A stretch of 64,000 nt of DNA, from NCBI RefSeq assembly GCF_000002985.6, contig NC_003279.8, positions 5,208,001-5,272,000 of the forward strand. Direction: 5' to 3'. The notes beneath the pieces are model-generated. The model was not told the origin of the DNA. It made no database searches and saw only the letters and a program-made list of their open reading frames with translations. The position numbers were made by a program, and so were the translations under genes. Source of the DNA: Caenorhabditis elegans (lineage: Eukaryota > Nematoda > Chromadorea > Rhabditida > Rhabditidae). Shown here piece after piece: positions 40,701 through 52,700 of this stretch (position 1 is the stretch's first letter; each line of letters opens with the position of its first letter).

Positions 40701-43700
40701 GTTTTCTCGATTTTTCTGTAATTTTGTGGTTTTTCAGTACTACTTGACAGCGGACAATGTGGAAATCCGTTTGGCTGCTGTCTCTTCGTGTTGTGAAATG
40801 GTCGTACCATTTGTTGGAGTTTATAAAAAAGTTACAAGTGACAAGAGAAATAGTCTTCTTCAAACTATTTATGGTGTGCTGCGAGCTGTTTGTTCGGTTA
40901 TTGTTAATGATCAAGGTAGGTATTTACTCGAAACTACGGTAACTGGTCGAAACGAGAATTAACCGCCTTTAAATAGCACTGTAATTTTAAAGTTTTATTT
41001 TTTTCGAAAATCGATAAACGAAAAAAATTGAATTTTCAATAATTCTTCTAGTCATCTCAATATTTTGGATTCATCATTTTTCGAAAAATCTATTTTTTTA
41101 TTGTCTCGTCCGAACATCTCTCAATTTTTCTCGATTCTCAAAAAATGACAATTTCCCTATGATTTTCTGGAAAAAAGTCGGAAAATTTTAATGAAAATTC
41201 CGTAGCAACAAAAGTTTGAAATTACAGTACTCCTTAAAGGCGCATACCTTTTTCTATTAAAACAATTGTCGTGTCGAGACCGGGTACAGTACTAATGGCG
41301 CAAAATTGTGCTCCTGATCAAATATTCAAAAATGTTTTTAATTTATTTCAGATGTCCGTGTCAGAATGCAAGTAATCAGCTGTTTCGGACAAATGCCACG
41401 GCCATTCCTTGCTCATTTGGCTCAACCCGAAATGCTCGAAGTACAATTTATGGCTCTTCACGACGAAAAACTCGAAATGCAGCAAGCATGTGTGACGTTA
41501 CTCGGACGACTCGCAGAGCTCAATCCGGCACTTGTTTTGCCACGTCTTCGATTGATGCTCCTAGAGACATTGAGTCAAATGCAACAAAGTGGTCAGGCAA
41601 GATTGGAGCAACATTCTGCGAAAATGATCGCGCAATTGGCGAAACAGAGTCCAAAGTTCATGAGACCATACGTTGGAAGTTTAATGATTGCTATGATTCC
41701 AAAATTGAGAAATGATCAAAAAGTTAGTTTTTTTTTGTATAAAAAAAATTTATTCCAAAATATTTTCCACAAAAAAGCTAAGAGGTCTATTTCGGAGCAG
41801 CTTCTGCGATTTTCCTGAGATCATCAGCTGACAAGTCACCCAGTTTTTCGTAGCCACCGTCCGCTCCGTCTGATCCATCATTAGGTTTGGCCTAAACAAA
41901 AAAATTTATAGAAAGATGAATTACGGTATCAAGTTAATTAAAATTTCCTACATTAGAAGCAATCTTTGATGGTTCACGAACTGTATGCATCATGGTATTG
42001 GCTCGAATTGCAGTGTGCATGCAGGAATCATCTGTATTTTTCGAGTTTTTTATCACAACTTCCTGTGTCTCCTGTGTTCGAGGACTCTTCTTATTCGCCT
42101 TCTTCTTCCGCTTATCCGATGCCTTCTTCTCCATTTTCAGTCCATCTTGTTTCTGTGCCTTCAGTGATCTCTGCTTGCTTTTCTTATCACTCAAATTCTT
42201 ATTATTTTCTCCTAAAGTTGGAAGTTTTCCAGGCTTTGAAACATCCACAACAGCATCTTTTGATCCTCTTTTAGAATTTGTTTTCTCTTGACTAATCGTC
42301 GTTGAAGTGACTGTTGACACTTTTGATGGCTTCTTCTTACTCTGTGATGGTTTCTTTTTTAGACATCCAATTACAAAAAAGATGAGGAAAATAATTGGAA
42401 GGACAACAGTGATTGTACAACGGAATAATAATAGCATCTGAAAAAATAATATATTTTGAATTCAAAACTGTTGAAAACTCACTTCTTTTCCAAAATTGAT
42501 CAAATGAAATTGTCACTCTGGATTATTAAAATATTTAAAAATCTAAATAATCGTCTTTGATAATTTCTGACAGCTTTTTTTCTACACGTCGATTAAATAT
42601 TTTTTAAGATTTCTTTTAAATACATTTTTCAAAGCGTAAAAGAGACAGAAAATGTAATTTTTCTAAAAATTCACGATTTTTCGGTTTTCTTACGACTGCA
42701 TAATAAGATTTTTGAAAAACTGAAAGGAAATTTTTTCTTTTTTTGTCTGAAAAATACCGAAAAAAATTATTTTGGCTAAAAAGAACTGATAGTTATACAA
42801 AATTTTACAAATGTGGTTCTTTTCGAACTTTTCAATAAAATTCACAAATTACAGTATGCCGAAGTGACTGCCCAAGTTCTGAATGCTGTCAGCGAAATCG
42901 CCGTGATTGGTGGAGCCGAAATAGTAAAAAATTTGAAGCCATTGTTCGAAAAGTTGACACATATGATAAATGATTCGAGCAGCTTGCATAAACGAGAGGT
43001 GAGAGTAAATTAGAAAATTTAGAAATTTAGAATTAATTTTTAATTTCAGGCGGCTCTCCGTGCAATTGGTGGAATATGTCGTTCAACTGCATATGTTGTG
43101 GATCCATATCGAGACTATCCAAGTCTACTTGATGATCTTCTTCGAATCCTGAAAACTGTCATGTCAAATACAATGAGACGAGAAGCTATCAAAACTCTCG
43201 GAATTCTTGGAGCAATCGATCCATATACTCATAAAGTATTCACTGGCTCAGTACAAAGCTCGACAGCTATAAGCACAGCCTTATCACTTCCAATCTCTGA
43301 AACTGATTCAAAAGATCCACGTCAAGACATTATTCATTGGTTTAACTATGAAAAATGTACATTAGAAGAGTTTTATCCAGCGATTACGATTGCAAATTTG
43401 ATGTTAATGATGCAAGACGAAGATTCGCAGAGCTACGCGGAAATTGCTCAAGCTATAGTAACAATCTTCAGAAGTCTTGGTGATATGGCACCATTGTATA
43501 CAGAACAAGTCATTCCAAGGCTAATAGAAGTTTGTCGGCGAGCAACTGAATCATCAAATCGAGCCAATTTGAGAGAGTTCTTTCTTCAACAATTGGCAAA
43601 TTTCGTGGCAATTATAAGAAAGCACGCGGCACCGTATATGCCAGCTATTTTCACGATTATCGCGGTTCGTAACAAGACTGCGTGACAAATGTTTCGGCAA

Positions 43701-46700
43701 AGTACAAAACTGTCAATTTAAATATGACAATCTAGCTTTTTGATGAAAAACTTTTAAAAAAACTAATGTAGGAAAATTTTCGTTTAATCTGAAAATAATA
43801 ATCTTTTGAAAATTCATATTTTCAACCAAAGTAAGTATTATTGAACAATAATTTTCCTACATTTCTATAATTATTTTTAACTGAAAAGTTGGATTATCAT
43901 CAAGGGTGTCATCGAAAAATTTTAGATTTTTGTTTTTTTTTCATTTAAATTTTTTTTTCTACAGAAAAGAAGAAGACCAAAATTCAGCTATTCTCCGAAT
44001 TATCGGAAAATCTAAAATTTTTAAGATTTTTCGATTTTGATTTTAAAAAAATTGAAAACGACTCCTTTGATTATCATATTGACAGTTTTGTACGTTTGCG
44101 AAAAATATAAATTTAGAAAAATATATTTTATTTCCTTTTTCTTCCAGGATGCTTGGAAAGAGGATATATCCGTCAAAATGGTGGTCATTGAAGTTCTCAC
44201 TGATATGGGAACTGCCATTGGAAACGATTTCAGTAAATACACAGGCGAACTAATACCGTATCTGTTGACTGTACTACAAACTGATAAGACCAAGGAACGA
44301 GTTCTCACTGTGAAGGTAATATTTTATTATTCGATTAGTTTTAAAATATTTATTTGTTTCCAGGTAATGGAATCAATTCAAAAACTGACTCATTGTATAG
44401 TTCAACATCTTCATCTTGTTCTTCCGCCTCTTCTCATAATTCTTGATGATTTCTCGTTGAAGCTATCAATTCGAAACACGGCTCTTTCTACAGTACTTCA
44501 TATGACTCAACAAGTTGATGTGTCTGCATATGCTCCACGTATGATGCAGAGTTGGCATCATAATATTTCAACTGCTGAAATGAGAGATAAACTGCTCCTT
44601 TTATTGATTGAAATCATCAAGCAACTCGGAAAATTCTTTGATATTTTCAAACGAGGCGTTGATCAGAAGCTACGCGATTATAATCTTGATAAAAGTGTTC
44701 ACTATGAGCAGTATCGGAAGCTTGCTCAACGAGCACAAATGTCACGTGATGTGCTTACTTCATCAGTTTTTGCGGGATCCAATGGAAATATACAGTACTC
44801 TTCGACGCAAGCGGGCATGCGAGGTCAGGCTAACAATGTTTATGCAAATAATGATCTACACGAGAGACTGATGAATGGATCAATTGATTCGGGAGCGAGT
44901 CGACAGGACAATCGAGATGATTATTATAGATATGGAGTCGAGGAGAAAAGTACGAAAAAACTTTATATCGCAACAGTGATAGAATATGAGAAAATGATTA
45001 ATTTATCTGAATTCAGTTTTTGTTTCAGTTGAACAAATTTTTGAAATTCCTCAGAAAATCCGACATTTAAAAAAATGTTCCATAAAATTTCAACTTTCAG
45101 ACATTTTCTGAGCGCTTTTAAAATTGTTTCAACTGAAATGAAAGCTATGTTCAGATAAATTAAATATTTTGGCTTCTTTTAATCGTTCAAAAAGTTTCAG
45201 AAGAAGTTCCAAAAGTTGCTCCAACAACTGCTCGCCCTACCAGTGAACTCGTGACGGTTCAAATCACAAAACAACGTCTCAATAAGGATGCTTTGATGCC
45301 ACAATGGAAAAATGAGAATTTGACTTCAAAAGATGAATGGTTGCAGTGGTTGATGAAGATTCGAATAGGATTTTTAACTGTAAATATTTGTTTTTTTTTT
45401 CATTCTATCAAATCGAAATATTTCAGTATGGAAGTTCTCCATCGTTACGTGCAGCTTCTTCACTTGGTGATCAACATCCTCATCTTGCACGTGATCTATT
45501 TCCAGCTGCTTTCATGTCTGTATGGACTGAACTTGATTCGGATGTACAAAACGATCTAACTTCATGTCTTCTCCGAGCAATCTCCACAGGAATTCCAGAA
45601 TTAATTCAAACGATTCTGAATCTTGCCGAGTTTATGGATCATTCTGAGAAAGGACCACTTCCAATTTCTCATGATGTTCTCGGTCGATGGGCTGAACAAA
45701 CGAAGGCTTTTGCCAAAGCATGTAGATATAAGGAGATGAGTGTACTGAAGAAGTCGGGTTCAATGCAAACGACGTTTACGAGAAAAGTGAAGCTGGAGCC
45801 AAATGATTGTCAGAGCCTTATCACGTTAGTCCTTTTAAAAAAATTAAAACTGGCCCTATACTTCTCAAAAAATTGTATAATTTTTTTTAATGGCGGAATT
45901 TCGATAAAAAGGGCCAAATTTTTGCTTAAAATGTTTTTTCTAAAATTCGGCGTAATTTCAGATTTTAGCAAAAATTAGGTTATTTATTATTTTTTAAAAT
46001 TATGGTTATTTTTTTTCGAAATGTTGACCCGCCAAAAAAAGTGTTTTGACGATTTATTTTCTTATTTTGAAGTTTGGCCGTTGTAAGCAAGTTTTAACAT
46101 ATTCAATCAACATACCCATAAATTCTGCTTCTCTTCTAATCATAATTTCTCATTTTTTACAGATATGCCAATAAATTGAACGTACAAGAGGAAGCTGCAG
46201 GTGTCGTAAGATATGCTGAAAGAAATGAGATGAACTTCCAAATGCGCGGTCGCTGGTACGAAAAACTGAACGAATGGGAAAAAGCACTCGGAGCATATGA
46301 ACTTGAGGAAAAGAAAAAATCGTCATGCCCCAATCTCCAGGTTTATGATGAAAAAGATCATTTAATGACACCAGAAGAAGCAGCAACAGCAGAAGAAGCT
46401 CGAATGCATGAGATGAGATGTTTAGAAGCATTGGGAAGATGGGATGAATTGAATAGTAAATCAGTAGTTTGGGCGGATCAACGAGGAAATAGGAATGATT
46501 CGGTTCGTGATGAGATCAATAAGAAGCAATTGGATCATAAAATGGCAGTGATTGCGGCAAGAGGAGCATGGGCTGTTGGTAAGGATTTAAATGCTGGGAA
46601 TAAAATAGTTTGAGACCAAAAAAGTTTTATTTTTATTTATTTTGAAACCTGATTTTTTTTGAGCTGAAAACGTACGTACTAGCAAACAAAAATTGAAAAA

Positions 46701-49700
46701 TATATTAAAGATAAATACTTTTTGAAAAAAACTTATTTTAAAAAAATTAAAAACCACATTTTGCTAAAAATTTTTCGCGTTCGAGGTACAAAAAATAATT
46801 TTTATTTTATTTTTGGTAAAAAGCTGAAGAAAAATCCACTTTTTTGCCCACAGGGGTGTCGCCAAATTATACGATATTTTTGGAAAATCAAAATAAAAAA
46901 TACTGGAAAAAATTGTTGAATAAATGTTAAAAATTTATTAAAATTGTGTTGATTTTTATGTGAAAATGAGTATAAAATCTGTTTAAAAAAACAGACAAAA
47001 GACCGGAAATTTTTTAAAAATTGGTATTGTTCAAGTAACCGAAAAATTAATAGTTGAAAAACAAATTTTCCATTTTCAAATAAATCAACCTATATTTTGC
47101 CTAGATCTTCGTCATATCCAATTCATTGTTTTTTTTTCAGACAATTGGGAACGAATGGCTGATTATGTTTCAGTGATATCTGAAAATACACAAGACGGTG
47201 CAATGCTTCGAGCTGTGGTAGCTGTTCACAAGTATAGCTTATCAATTTTTTTCCCAAAATATTCCGAATATTTTCAGTGATGAAAACACAAAAGCCATGG
47301 GGCTAATCGAAAAAGTTCGCGAAATGATTGACAGTGAGCTGACAGCAATGGCTAACGAAAGTTACGAGAGAGCATATATTCCAATGGTTTCTGTTCAACA
47401 AATGGCTGAATTGGAAGAAGCTATTGAATATAAGGTGAGCCATAAACAGAACTACTTCCAGTCTTTACTAAAAAAATAAATACAATACACAAGTTAATGA
47501 GGACAATTGCTGGATTTACTTCTTTTTTGTACTGCATTTTCATCACAATTCCTCTAGTAGTGCCCGGCCAATGCCTTGATCACTTTTCCACGTTGATTAG
47601 TCAGAATAAGACTGGCTCCTTCGGAAGATTTCTCAATGTAGACACGACGGCCGTCGACACAACGAAGCATGTAGACAATCACCCCATTTTTCCGGTTGAT
47701 AACGACCATTTTCCCCTTGTCAGCGAGCTGGTAGGATTGCTTACGATCTCCATGGTAGATTGTCAGATCTGGAGCAACGACACTGGAAATTGTGATTTTT
47801 ACGGCACATTTTTCAGAAATTTCATATTTAAAACTAGTATAATCAGTTGTAAACTCTCCGTGTTAGGAGTCCCCATCGATTGGGGCAACGTACAAAAGGA
47901 ACTGCGTAAAACAGATTTCCATGAACAATGAACATTACTGCAACTCTGGCACTGTTTTACACCAGGGGAGAGCGGAGATCGAAAAAAATCGGCGATCGGC
48001 GATCGCCGATTGCCGTTAATATGTTTGTCTTCGGCGATCGGCGACCGGAAAATCCGAAAAAATCGGCGATCGCCCCGCTCGGCGATTTTCTTGCACTTCA
48101 GATTTTTACAAAAGAAAATGCACTGTTCAAGTGTTAAATGCTCATTATGAGGTTATATAAGTGCATTTTGCAGCTTATTAATTATGAAAAGAAGAAAATA
48201 CTTGTTTTTCTTCAAAAGAAAAATTGCCGTCTAATGAACTCGGCGATCGGCGATCGCCGACCCTTTTCGCCCTGTCGACGATCGGCGATCGCCGATCGCT
48301 GATACTATTTTTTCCGGCGGCGCTCGGCGATCGCCGCTCACCCCTGTTTTACACTCCGTTTTATATTGTTCCCCAATCGGTGGGGCCTCCGTATGAAAAT
48401 CGTATATTTTGCAAATTCTAACCTTGCCTCGGCACTAGCCATTGACATGATAGATCCAGCGCTTCTAGTACTTCTAACACTGTTGGTGACAGAGCGAACA
48501 GACGAATCCTCGGAGAAGCTCGATGCACCATGTCCTGAAGATGATGTGACAGACGATGACGAAGTTGAGCGAGAGGTCTTCTAAATATTAGTTACCAGCC
48601 GTGGACCGCACCTACGGCGCGGCCCCCGACTTTTTTGAGAAAACACATTAGATATACGGTGTCTATCGCGGACCTCGATCGATGTCTGCTGCGCATTTAG
48701 CATAAGGTTTCCCAAAATTTCGTTGCTCTGATCAGAGATCAAACTACATAGGGACAGAAGGACACGCGCTTTATATATAGTAAATGATTATTAGTTTATT
48801 GTTGTACAATCTTCTCACTTACATTCGAGCTCATCCCTGTCGGGCAACGTTTTGATCCACGGCGACGACGAGAAGAAGAGGAATTATCGCGAGGCATTTC
48901 AAACGAAGATATCAAGAAGAACTGATTGATATTTTTTGATTAATAGGCAGAGGGAGAAAATAATTAGAAAGGGAACACGTTTTAAACTTTAATTTTTGTT
49001 CAAATTATTAATCACGAAAGAATTTTTGAAAAAAAAAAATTTTTTTCTCCCTGCGTATGAATAATTAAATCTAATTTCTTTTTTCAGACCCGTCCCGAAC
49101 GTCGACCTCGAATCGCACTTCTGTGGAGTCGACGCCTACAAGGATGTCGGCGAAATGTGGAGCAATGGCAGAGACTTATTATGCTCCGTGGACTTGTATT
49201 ATCTCCACAAGAGATGCATCCACTACGAGTCAAATTTTCATCAATGTGTCGGAAACAGGGAAAGAATTCAATGTCTCGTGCAGTACTTCGAGAGCTTCTC
49301 TCTCTTCCAGCAAATTCTGATTTGGTGCGCGCAAAAGCTCCATTTGACAAGCCGCTGTTGGTGTTGGCGTTGGCAAAACAGTTGTATCAGGATGATCACA
49401 AAGATGAAGCAATTCGAGCACTTGAAGATTTGGCGAATCATTGGAATAAAAGAATTAATCCGATTCCAAAGGCGACTGGTAGAGAACTGATTCCTCCGTC
49501 GACTAAAGAACCCGCGAGAATTTGTGCAAAAGTTTTGTTGAAACTTGGAGAATGGACTGAGCTGAAATCAAAGACTTCGAATAATATGGTATTTTTCATT
49601 TTCAATTTTCATTACCTAATTGTGAAAAGTAGCAATTTTAGAGGCTACGGTGCGCGGTCTCGAAACGACGAAAACTTTGTAGCTACCGTATCCATAAGTA

Positions 49701-52700
49701 TTTTAGGTGCCGCTCTTAGCTTTTTTGCTTTATATGATAAAATTCGTGGTGACCGAATATAACCGTTAAAAATTTATAAAAGGTTTCTAAATGTTTCCTG
49801 ATTTTTTTCACTTTAGTAAGAATTTTCAGAAAAATAAAAAACTTCGAAAAAATGGCACAATCAGCCACTAAAAATTTTCTAAATTGAAAATAAAACAAGA
49901 AAAAATTTGTAAATAATACATAATTGTCCAGAAATATCAATGTTTCTGCGGGATAAATTTGTTTTAAAAAATTGAGCGAAACTATGAAAATATAAGAAAG
50001 AAAAATTCCAAATAATTATACGGTAGCTGCGACGTTTCGGTCGTTTCGGGACCAGGGCTGTTACACAAAAATTCGACCACAAAAAATTTTTTGTTTTTTG
50101 AATTTAGATTTTAATAATTTCGTCGAAAAAAAAACAAAACGAATTTCCAATTTTCTTCCTCAAAAGTCAAGGCTAAAAATGAACATTTTTTTTTGTTTTT
50201 TGTTTTTGGAGCAAAAAAAAAACATTTTTGTCAAACAAAAACCAAAAAATAAATTTAAAAGTAAACAGTCCTTGTCAAGACCGTGTACCTTAATTATGTC
50301 CTGAAAATCACAAAATTTCTGAATTGAATCCTTTACAATTGTCTTTATTTTCAGCAAGTCGGAGAATTATCATTTGTTCGTCAACAAGTATCACCTCAAT
50401 ATCGAACAAAAGAATCTCGTACACCTGAGACAATTGCCTTTGAGAATACCATAAATTACTATCAACAGGCAACACAATACGATCCTGGATGGCATAAAGT
50501 TTGGCACAAATTGGCTTCTACACATTTCTATGCTGTCTGTCGAGAACGACCACATCCAACGTAATATTCATTGAGAAAATCCGCAATTTCCACAAAAGTA
50601 CTTTTAGAACGGTCATTTCACCGCCGCAGCAGCCTCAACAACCGAAGAAAATGCATATTCCACCAGTTACGAGGGCAACATCTCCACCTCCACCGGCTCA
50701 AAAGTCGCCTCAGCCTGCTCCATTTCATAGTATTACAGAGCCACTCTCTGGTAAGTGCATTTTTTCTCAAAAATATTTCCTAGATACATTTAATATTAAA
50801 TGTTTGGAAAACATAAAAATTAATATAAACCGGGAAAATAATTTGCGGACAAAATAAGAATTGAAGTTAATGAAAAACCAAAAAAAAAACACTCGATTTT
50901 GGATTTATTTATCGAAAAAAAACTTTTTAAAAACATTGCTCGAAAAATTGGAAAAGGGTTACATTCAATCAATATTTAGGAATAATTTCATTTAATTATA
51001 AATATTTGTTGGAAAAGTAGTAATAAAAACCATTTAGAAACCACTTTTTCAAGCCAAAAAAAGGAGTATGAAAAAACCCTAAAAATTCAAAACAAAACAA
51101 AATATTTAGATCGTATTTTCGCTTTTTCACTTATCTGAAAATGTTTTTGGTTTTTTTTTGTTCGAAAAAAAACAGCCCTGGTTGACATACAAAAAATAGT
51201 TTTTTGGTGTAAAAAAAACCAAATTTTGGTCAAAATTTCAACAAAAAAAAAATCAAAAAAATGCACAGCCCATAAACCTGTAATCCGGTGTCAAGTAATT
51301 ATAGATTACCCTGTTCCACCACCACTTGGTTCACTCGTCGGTCTTCCACCAATGCCAGCTTATTTGTCTTCGAATTCATCACTTCCACCACAACATCATC
51401 ATGTCTCACCATTGAGCAACGATTCTCCATCGAATTCAGCTGAAAATAAGCTTTATTTGAAACACGCGGCTCACGCTGTGCGATGCTTCGCAAAGGCTCT
51501 GATGTGCTCACCGGGTTCTCGACTTGAAGATACTCTCCGATTGATGCAATTGTGGTTTGATCATGGAGATGATAAAGATCAAGATGTTTATTTTGCTCTT
51601 ACGGAGACAATCTTTGATCTTCCTGTGACAACATGGTTAGAAGCTATTCCTCAATTGATGGCTCGTTTGGATTGTCCAGATGATCAGAAAAGTGTTCAAC
51701 TTGTTCTTCGAGTTCTTTGTGAAATTGCCAGGCATAGACCACAAGCAGTAATCTATGCACTAACTGTTGCATCGAGAAGTAAGGATGTACATAGAAGTAA
51801 GAATGCTGGAACAGTTCTCGAAAAAATGATGGAATATCATTCAAAATTGGTTCGAGAGGTAAACATTAAAAATATTGAACAAATTGAAGTCTAAACTACG
51901 ATTTTAAAGGAGAATTACAAAAATTTGTATGATATTTCGAAAAACTGTAAGAAATTTTAAATTATGTTTATTTCGATCAGAAGAATTTTTCATATTATTT
52001 AATTGTGCATTTTTTTGTTTTTTCTTCCAAAACTACAGTAGCCAGCCTTCACACGTGCCTTGTAGGAGTACTGTAGTTATCAATTCCATGTTATTTTGGA
52101 ATTTTTTCCTGTTTTCTCAAAAATTATCAAAAAGTTGAAGTGCGCATATGTAGAAACAATTTGAAAAAAATCCCACAAATTGAGAACTGTAGTACTCCCT
52201 AAAGGCGCACGCATTTTGCATTCAAAAATCGAGCGTGAAAAAAATGGCATTTTTGTTATAAAATCCAATGTTCAACATTTCAGGCAAGTCTTGTGACAGA
52301 AGAGCTTGTTCGTTGCGCAATTCTGTGGCATGAACAGTGGCATGATGCACTTGATGATGCGAGCCGTGTGTATTTCCACGTATGTTTCATTAGAACATTC
52401 AATTTTTCAATGAAATTACTCAGAGACGGCTACAGGATAACAATGTGCAGGCGATGTTTGATGCTTTGAGAAATATGAATGATTTGATGCAAAAAGGAGC
52501 TCCAACAACCATGAAAGAGCACAGTTTCCAACAGACGTATAGTTCCGATTTGAAAGAAGCAGGACGATATGTACAAGCATTTGAGAGTAGTGGAAATGTG
52601 AAAGATCTTAATCAGGCGTGGGAGATTTATTGTTCGGTGAGTAGGATTATTTTAAAAAATCCTGCTAAAAACCATATATTTTTAGGTTTTCAAAAAGCTG

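Noticed and set aside
47928..48421. Plus-strand frames with repeated GDRRSP units
   Set aside because: They arise from the GGCGATCGGCGATCG palindromes of the hAT MITE; no start context and not conserved-looking protein.
50040..51185. CCAGGGCTGTTA near 50051 and AACAGCCCTGG near 51172 as one large inverted repeat
   Set aside because: Only ~12 bases pair and two let-363 exons lie between; more likely two unrelated copies of a dispersed motif.
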